A stretch of 64,000 nt of DNA from Laburnicola sp. R22_1 (Eukaryota; Ascomycota; Dothideomycetes; Pleosporales; Didymosphaeriaceae): NCBI GenBank assembly GCA_014281115.1, contig JACONQ010000003.1:3968001-4032000 (forward strand), read 5' to 3'. Of this stretch, positions 58,188 through 64,000 are shown piece after piece. Each line of letters begins with the position of its first letter. Position 1 is the stretch's first letter. A program made the position numbers and the translations under genes. Below the pieces are notes generated by a model. That model ran no database searches. It had not been told where the DNA came from and saw only the letters and a program-made list of their open reading frames with translations.

Positions 58188-58790
58188 CTTGGCTGCTTGG
58201 GCGGAGACGTTGCTGTGTAGAGTTTGCGCGGTATTGTTTGGAGAGACCGCTCAAAGCAGCTTCAGATGAGGAGACGACGGAAACGAACGATGGAGGATAT
58301 ATCGATCAAACATCGCGAGAACTCGAGAGCTTTGTACCTACCAGACTCACTGTAGTTTCAGGGAGCTGCTGCGGCGCATGCAGCGCCAAGTGCGAGTGTT
58401 GAACCAAAACTCGTACCGCCATGCTTTGGATTACGTCGTATCTTACTCAACTAGTCGCAATCGAGCTGTTGCGAGAAGACCCCGAAGGCTCAAGCGCAAA
58501 TAGTTTGTCGTGAATCGAGCGCAAGAAAAGATATTCGACGTATTTGCGATACGACGTATGGACAACAATGCATAAGAGATCCTTATGTTGCGGCAGGGTT
58601 GGTGCGGCGAAGGCAGAAGATCTCGCCGAGCTCGCTTCCGAGGTCCGATGACGCTAAGCTAGTGCGCCCGTTAGTCAGCGTATCCGTATCCAACGCTGCG
58701 AGACTCCTTCGCCGCTTTCCGTATTCCTGCCTCTGCGTGTTTTATTCATCTTCCCTTCGCCAATTACAATCGCATTCCCCAAATTTCGCC
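58188..58790. promoter_or_regulatory. Divergent upstream region of the RTA1 relic and C6 regulator
   Basis: About 600 bp of non-repetitive sequence separates two divergent starts. No factor site was identified with confidence. It contains no recognisable gene. Confidence 0.4.
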
Positions 58791-60161
58791 ATGCCTCCGC
58801 GAAAGGTTTTACGGAGATCGCACAGAAAGTCGCGACTCGGCTGTCATGAGTGTAAAAGACGCCACATCAAGGTACGCGACCTGCATCTTGAACGCAGGTA
58901 CCTGCATCTATCCAGGTAGCACTGGAAATACGAAGCATGCTGATTCTTCTAGTGTGATGAAGCACAGCCCACATGCGAGAATTGTTCGCGTGATGATCGT
59001 CTCTGCACGTACCAAAAGCCACCAGACTCATCTCGACGCGCAGTATCCAGCCAATCACCATATGCAATTTCCGATACTACACCAGCAAGATCGTACACCG
59101 GAAGTTCCACGTCGCAAGGTGCACCGAGTACAGTGGAACACAGTAACACGGCGTCACCAGCCGTAACGTCTTCCGTGGACCTGTGCTTCCTGTCTCCGAT
59201 ACCGTCATCATTGCAAGGCTCAGACCTTCCACTCAACCTACGCCATATGCAGTTGTTCAGTCATTTCATCTTCGAGACGATGCCAAGCCTCGAAGAAACG
59301 GGGTCGGTTGATCGTGGGCAAGTACGTATCATGATGCCGATGATGCTCTCACAGCCATACAGCCTTTACCAACTTTTGGCCCTGTCTGCTATGCATATGA
59401 GCTACACACATGTGGACGAGGCCAACCAGCATCTTGAGGAGGCTAGAGCTCTTCAGACCCAGGCCTTGTGCTCGTTCAACGAGGCACACATCGGAGTAAC
59501 GGTAGAGAACTGCGTGCCTATGTTGATCTTCTCCACTTTCATTGGCCTGCACGCTCTTGCTGAAGTCACTGCGACTGCCGATGCGGGTGCGGGCGGAGTC
59601 CTGGACGGGTTCGTCACGTACATGAACTTGCATCGTGGGGTTCGAGCCATCATATCGCAATCCTGGAAATTCCTGAGACAGACCAGCGTCTCCCCCATCC
59701 TGGATCGCGCCGAGAGTGCGATCAGTCATGCATCCTCTCCACATGGGCAAGCAGCAGCAGCAGCAGTAGCTGACCGCTTGTCCAACTTGCTGGACCAAGC
59801 GGACATGAGCGAGGAATCTCGACAGGTTTGTCGTGTGGCTGCATCTCAACTGGGTGTTGTTTACCAGACAGATTCGGACTCAGTAGAGTCGGCCGGCCAG
59901 GCGCATGCATCTGGTTTGATTTGGGTGTGGCCTATCAACTTGTCTAGCGAGTTCACGGATCTGTTGTCCATGCGCAAACCGGAAGCACTGATCATCCTTG
60001 CCCACTACGCGGTGCTGCTGCATCGTCGGAGACCAGTGTGGCTTGTCGGCAATGTCGGTGGGATACTAATCGAGGAGATTTCGAGATTCTTGGGTACCTT
60101 TTGGAAACGTTGGCTCGAGTGGCCAAATGAGATACTAGCGCATGGTCAGTGCGATACGTAG
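58791..60161 (+). CDS. Zn(II)2Cys6 fungal transcription factor (sterol-uptake-control-like)
   Basis: Exon 1 (58791-58871) encodes MPPRKVLRRSHRKSRLGCHECKRRHIK in pieces. An 81-bp intron (58872-58952) joins it to CDEAQPTCENCSRDDRLC. Together they form the six-cysteine cluster C-x2-C-x6-C-x6-C-x2-C-x6-C, which binds DNA with two zinc ions. The total is about 429 residues. A variable Ser/Thr linker is followed by a helical regulatory domain (QLFSHFIFETMPSLEE, LYQLLALSAMHMSY, ALCSFNEAHIGVTVENCVPMLIFSTFIGLHAL). It ends near WKRWLEWPNEIL, as in UPC2-type regulators. It is co-oriented with, and about 0.2 kb upstream of, the tannase gene, which makes that gene a plausible target. A short CAG run encodes Ala around residue 300. 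Confidence 0.9.
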
Positions 60162-60375
60162 ACAATCAGTCCAATACGCCCGATATTTCGATACGTGATC
60201 ATACTACCACGAGCAGTGGCCAACAAGCGACCTCAAGCGCAATTCCAGGAAATGCGCTTAAGGGATGTCGGCAAAACCCGTTGTATTCCTTGCTCTTGTT
60301 GTTACTTAAACGAGCAGTGCAGCCAATGTTTGATTCTTCATCCGATTTCTGCCTCTCATTCTCCCCTGCACCAAG

Positions 60376-62060
60376 ATGCAGAACCTCACCACCATTTCCC
60401 TGGCCTGCAACGCCAGCTCCATACCTTACCCTACCGTCTTCGGTGCCGATATCATCGACCTCACTGCTACGCTCGTCCAAAACTACACCACCGAAGTATC
60501 TGACCAGCTCTACTACAATCATCCCTCTATTTCCGTGCGTGGTATCGACTACTGCAACGTAACTGTAACATACACACACGAAGGTCAGAATGATACCATC
60601 AACGTCGAGACATGGCTTCCAATGGAAGGATGGAACGGGCGACTTCAAGCCGTAGGAGGTGGAGGCTACGTCGCTGGGCGATTTTTTTTGTCTTACACCG
60701 CGATGGGTGGCGCACTGGGAGAGGGATATGTGGCGTCGACGACGGATGCTGGCTTGGGCTCGAGCTACACTCCGGATCCGTGGGCGCTCAACAGCCCTGG
60801 TAACGTGGATCTATATGCGCTGCAGAACCTCGCTTCCGTATCGTTGAACGACCAGTCTCTCATCTCCAAGGACATCATCAAATCTTTCTACGGACAACCG
60901 GCCAAATATTCGTATTGGAGCGGCTGTTCTCAAGGCGGTCGACAAGGCTTCATGCTCGCGCAGCGCTACCCCGAGGCTTATGACGGCATTGCTGCCGCAG
61001 CACCGGCGTTTAATTGGAACCAGTTCATCCCCGCGGCGGCATGGGCACAAGTCAAGATGTCGATGACGGGCCAGTTTCCCACGAAATGCGAATTGGACTC
61101 CCTTACCGAGGCTGCTGTCGCTTCGTGCGATCTTCTAGACGGTGTCACCGACGGTCTGATCAGCGACGCTGAGAAGTGCTTCTTTGATCCATTCTCGATG
61201 GTCGGCAGCGTTCGCAATTGCAGCTCAACTGGGAAGGCTGTCACCATCAGCAAAGCAGCTGCGACCATCGCAAATGCTACATGGGAAGGCCCTCGAGGTC
61301 CAGATGGCGAGTTCCTTTGGTATGGTGTTGATTATCAGGCTCGGCTTACGGGCAGTGATGCAACATCGGGTACTACCTCTGATCTGGGCTACGCAACAAC
61401 GACATGCGATAAGAATGGTACATGTACCGGACATCCCACTGGACTTGGCGAAGCATGGCTCCAACTCTACCTCAAGAAAGATCCCCAGTGGAATTATACC
61501 CTGATCAGCTCGGTGGAAGAATACACACGCCTCTTCAAGTCTGCTGCGCAGCAGTACGACTCCATTATCGGAAGCGCAGATCCAGATCTGTCGAACTACC
61601 GCAACACTGGTGGCAAGATCATCACATACCACGGCTTGGTAAGCCCCCAAACAAGCATCAACCAACTGCTTCGCGCCGCAGCTAGTGTACGAGCTACTCT
61701 CTTGAAGCCTATACTAACTTCTTCCTGTAGGCCGACGGGCTCATCCCACACAAAGGAACGAGCGACTATTATCGTCGTGTAATGAATCTGGATCCCAAAG
61801 TCGACGACTTCTTCCGCTACTTCGAAGTCCCGGGACTAGCCCATTGTTCCGGTGGATCTGGGGGACAGCCGACTTCCATCTTCCAGGCCCTCGTCGATTG
61901 GGTCGAGAAAGACGATACACCAGATACAATTCCCATCACTTTCAATAATACGGCCGGGACGCGGTATGACAGGTTCTTGTGCCCTTATCCGATGAAGACG
62001 CGCCTTGTGTCGAAGGACGGAGATGTTACGAAGCCGGAGTCATATGAATGCGCTCTCTAG
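60376..62060 (+). CDS. Tannase/feruloyl esterase family alpha/beta hydrolase
   Basis: Two exons (60376-61638 and 61731-62060) with a 92-bp GTAAGC/TAG intron encode about 530 residues. These enzymes cleave ester bonds of gallate or hydroxycinnamate in plant material. The nucleophile motif is SYWSGCSQGGRQG. The acid and histidine lie in ADGLIP and VPGLAHCSGG, giving the Cys-bridged Ser-Asp-His arrangement of the family. VETWLP-x-EGWNGRLQAVGGGGY and APAFNW are also typical, and many NxT/S sites suggest a glycosylated protein. No signal peptide is visible at the ATG (MQNLTTISLACNAS). Either a short 5' exon was missed or the protein is not classically secreted. It is intact despite lying between transposons. 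Confidence 0.92.
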
Positions 62061-62144
62061 GCTATCTTAGTCGCTATAACCTAGTACGGCTGGAGAGACA
62101 AGGAGTTTCGAGATAATAATATGTGAAGGTCGTTTTTAGATGAC

Positions 62145-63283
62145 TGTTACGACCCGTCCCAGGAACACCAGGACTGGGGTACATCACGTGACTGCTCTGT
62201 ACAGAGCAACGGCTTGGCGCACAGAGCAGGTGCTCCGTGGTCTGTAGTGCTCTCGACCTTGGCACGACAGAACACCACAGAGCAGCCTGGGGGACCGAAG
62301 TATATAGACCTAGGCAATGAACTCTTACAGTTCATTGTGTTCAACTTTGTATTCAATCTAAGGATTAGTACTTGATTCTCAAACCCTCGTGTTATTATAT
62401 CGATCTTCCAATCGTGCTAACACACCCCGTGCTATTACATCGATCTTCCAATCGTGCTAGCACACTAACCCCGTCCATCGCTACCCGCTCCTCTCCCAAG
62501 AACCAACACCAGGTTATCTAAGGACAACCTCAACACTTTGAACACCCTTAAAGATAAGTAACGTTGCAATAGACACCCCAGCCGCTTCCTAGACTAGAGG
62601 AACTACGAGCCGTGCCAACAAGCCCGACCTCTACTATAGAGATTAAAGCAAGCTCAAAGTTTAGCTACTCCAATTTAACAGATACTTCCACCTCGCAGGA
62701 GACAGGATCGAAGACAACAACAAAGTCGTCCTAGCCTCTACGTACCTTCAAGGAGACGCCGAAAAATAGGCTAATCCTATTATCCAACGTTACATAGATG
62801 ACTCTATTAAAGACGCCGCCAATGCAGCCCTAGTCGAAGACTAGGATGCCTTTAAAACAAAGATACGAGAGAACTTCTTACCCTTTAAGGAATCCGTGAT
62901 CGCGGAGCAGAAGATTTAGACACTACGACAAACTAAATCTGCTGCCGCCTACACCACAATGTTCCAACAGTACGCCGCAGCTATTGAATAGGACAATAAT
63001 GCTTTGATGCGTATGTACTGATAAGGTCTTAAGCTAACCGTACAACGAGAACTTATAAGGAGTAGATCCAGCCTGGAAACGCTCAACAAACTCGTAGCAG
63101 AAGCCATTCGGCTAGACAACGAACTCTACGAACTCGCATTGGAAGAACAACTGTTTAATTAGGGAACGCGCACCCCGGGACCTACGAACGCTTGATCTAA
63201 GCACCAGCCTTGACGTTCGCACCCTAACTAAGGACGTCAGCGAAGCTATACGCCCCGAATCCTAGGAGCATACGCTACTAACT
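62145..63283 (+). mobile_element. Gypsy (Ty3-type) retrotransposon 5' fragment: LTR and partial gag
   Basis: A likely LTR begins TGTTACGACCCGTCCC at 62145 and runs to about 62424-62464, where a 40-bp tandem repeat blurs the border. From about 62600 a gag-like frame with stops shows LLQFNRYFHLAGDR, VVLASTYLQGDAE, FKTKIRENF and ELIRSRSSLETLNKLVAEAIRLDNELYE. These match the Retrotrans_gag domain. The sequence is cut at about 63283 where the hAT arm begins; protease, reverse transcriptase and integrase are absent. Stops are mostly TAG or TAA at likely Q or W codons. Confidence 0.8.
62387..62466 (+). repeat. 40-bp tandem repeat at the Gypsy LTR border
   Basis: CGATCTTCCAATCGTGCT occurs at 62401 and again at 62441 within two copies of a 40-bp unit that differ mainly at C/T and A/G sites. 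Confidence 0.9.
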
Positions 63284-64000
63284 AGACTTGTCGTCAATAC
63301 TAGCCTATCAATCCATATATCAATCCATATCAATATCAGTGTTCTAATCCATTTCAATACATACCTTACCAATTCAATATATATTAGTCCATACTCACGA
63401 AATTACGTGAAGCGCGAAACCGTGTTTTTTTTTTACGCGTTTTCCCCACAATTGAATGTTGAAATCTCTTTAGTCTCAAACTCTATACAACCACCGCCAC
63501 TACTTTGATAGCTAATATGGCTCCCTTTACTTACTGAAACGGTCTTAACTAGTTAATGCGAACTACATTTTCCTCCCCACTGTCTACGCCGTCCACAACA
63601 CCTACTCCTAGTGCGATTACGACACCTACTCCTAATGTCTTCTCCCTACCTAATTACTAGCCATCTACCCCACAAGCTAGTACATATACCGCTAAGAAGA
63701 GAAAGAGGCGTGCGGATATAACCTAGTGTTATTATCAGGAGCCAAATAGAGGGGAACAGACAAAAGCAAGTAATAGACAATTACTAATGTACTGCGCACT
63801 CTGCAAGTTAAGACCAATCCACTTTACAGCTATTAGTAGGAATGCACAAAAGCACCTTAATGCAAAGTATTAGATACAAGTAGAAGTAGGAGAGTTAAAG
63901 GGCAAGAAAGCACGCCAAATTGCCCTCGATATCTCATTCCAACACGCTACAAAGAAGAGGGTGGATAAGAATACTATTAAGTCTAAAAAAATACTTAGAA
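63284..64000 (+). mobile_element. hAT-type DNA transposon H2 (right arm), runs off the window
   Basis: This is the reverse complement of 57763-57070 with a 38-bp length difference near the end. A transposase-like frame starts at 63517-63519 (MAPFTY then stop). The zinc-finger-like stretch MYCALCKLRPIHFTA and NAQKHLNAKY lies near 63790-63870. Stops at likely W and Q codons indicate RIP. The outer end interrupts the Gypsy gag fragment. Confidence 0.78.

Noticed and set aside
59349..59849. Minus-strand frame of 166 codons in the C6 regulator
   Set aside because: Antisense to conserved helical-domain coding sequence, with no motif of its own.

Overview
The window looks like chromosomal DNA of a filamentous ascomycete, probably a Dothideomycete. 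Genes carry short GT-AG introns of about 47-190 bp. The families are typical of Pezizomycotina: CFEM/Pth11-like receptor, CorA-like transporter, RTA1, C6 zinc-cluster regulator, tannase. Repeats are reduced to AT-rich, stop-laden DNA in the way Repeat-Induced Point mutation (RIP) does. The species cannot be named from the sequence.

Layout. (1) 1-24 kb is gene-bearing, GC-balanced DNA behind an AT-rich left edge. Intact genes are a CFEM membrane receptor, the U2AF large subunit, OGG1, a Ser/Thr-rich secreted-type protein, a CorA-like transporter, a TrhO-type rhodanese and a methyltransferase. Between about 11.2 and 20.7 kb five genes are broken: a short-chain dehydrogenase with one nonsense codon, an RNA-dependent RNA polymerase fused to a helicase tail, a P-loop ATPase and a beta-lactamase-like gene cut at one shared breakpoint, and an NLR-type nucleoside-phosphorylase domain. 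(2) About 24.1-57.7 kb is a nest of LTR retrotransposons. Three ~5.15-kb Copia copies (A, B, D) of one family, a younger Copia (C), remnants E and F and another Copia (G) lie inside or against one another. Exact 5-bp target-site duplications order several insertions. Primer-binding sites suggest two kinds of half-tRNA priming: initiator Met for C, F and G, and Lys(CUU) for A, B and D. (3) 57.8-63.3 kb is a small gene island with a truncated RTA1 gene, a C6 regulator, a tannase/feruloyl esterase and a 5' Gypsy fragment. It is bracketed by inverted hAT transposon arms; the right arm runs off the window.

The intact genes are mostly unrelated housekeeping or accessory functions. The only plausible functional pair is the C6 regulator and the tannase, which are co-oriented about 0.2 kb apart. 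The main biology is genome decay at the edge of a RIP-affected compartment, with loss of an RNA-silencing gene, rearrangement breakpoints and ordered nested transposons. Exon boundaries were inferred by eye from splice signals and frame and are not confirmed by transcripts.
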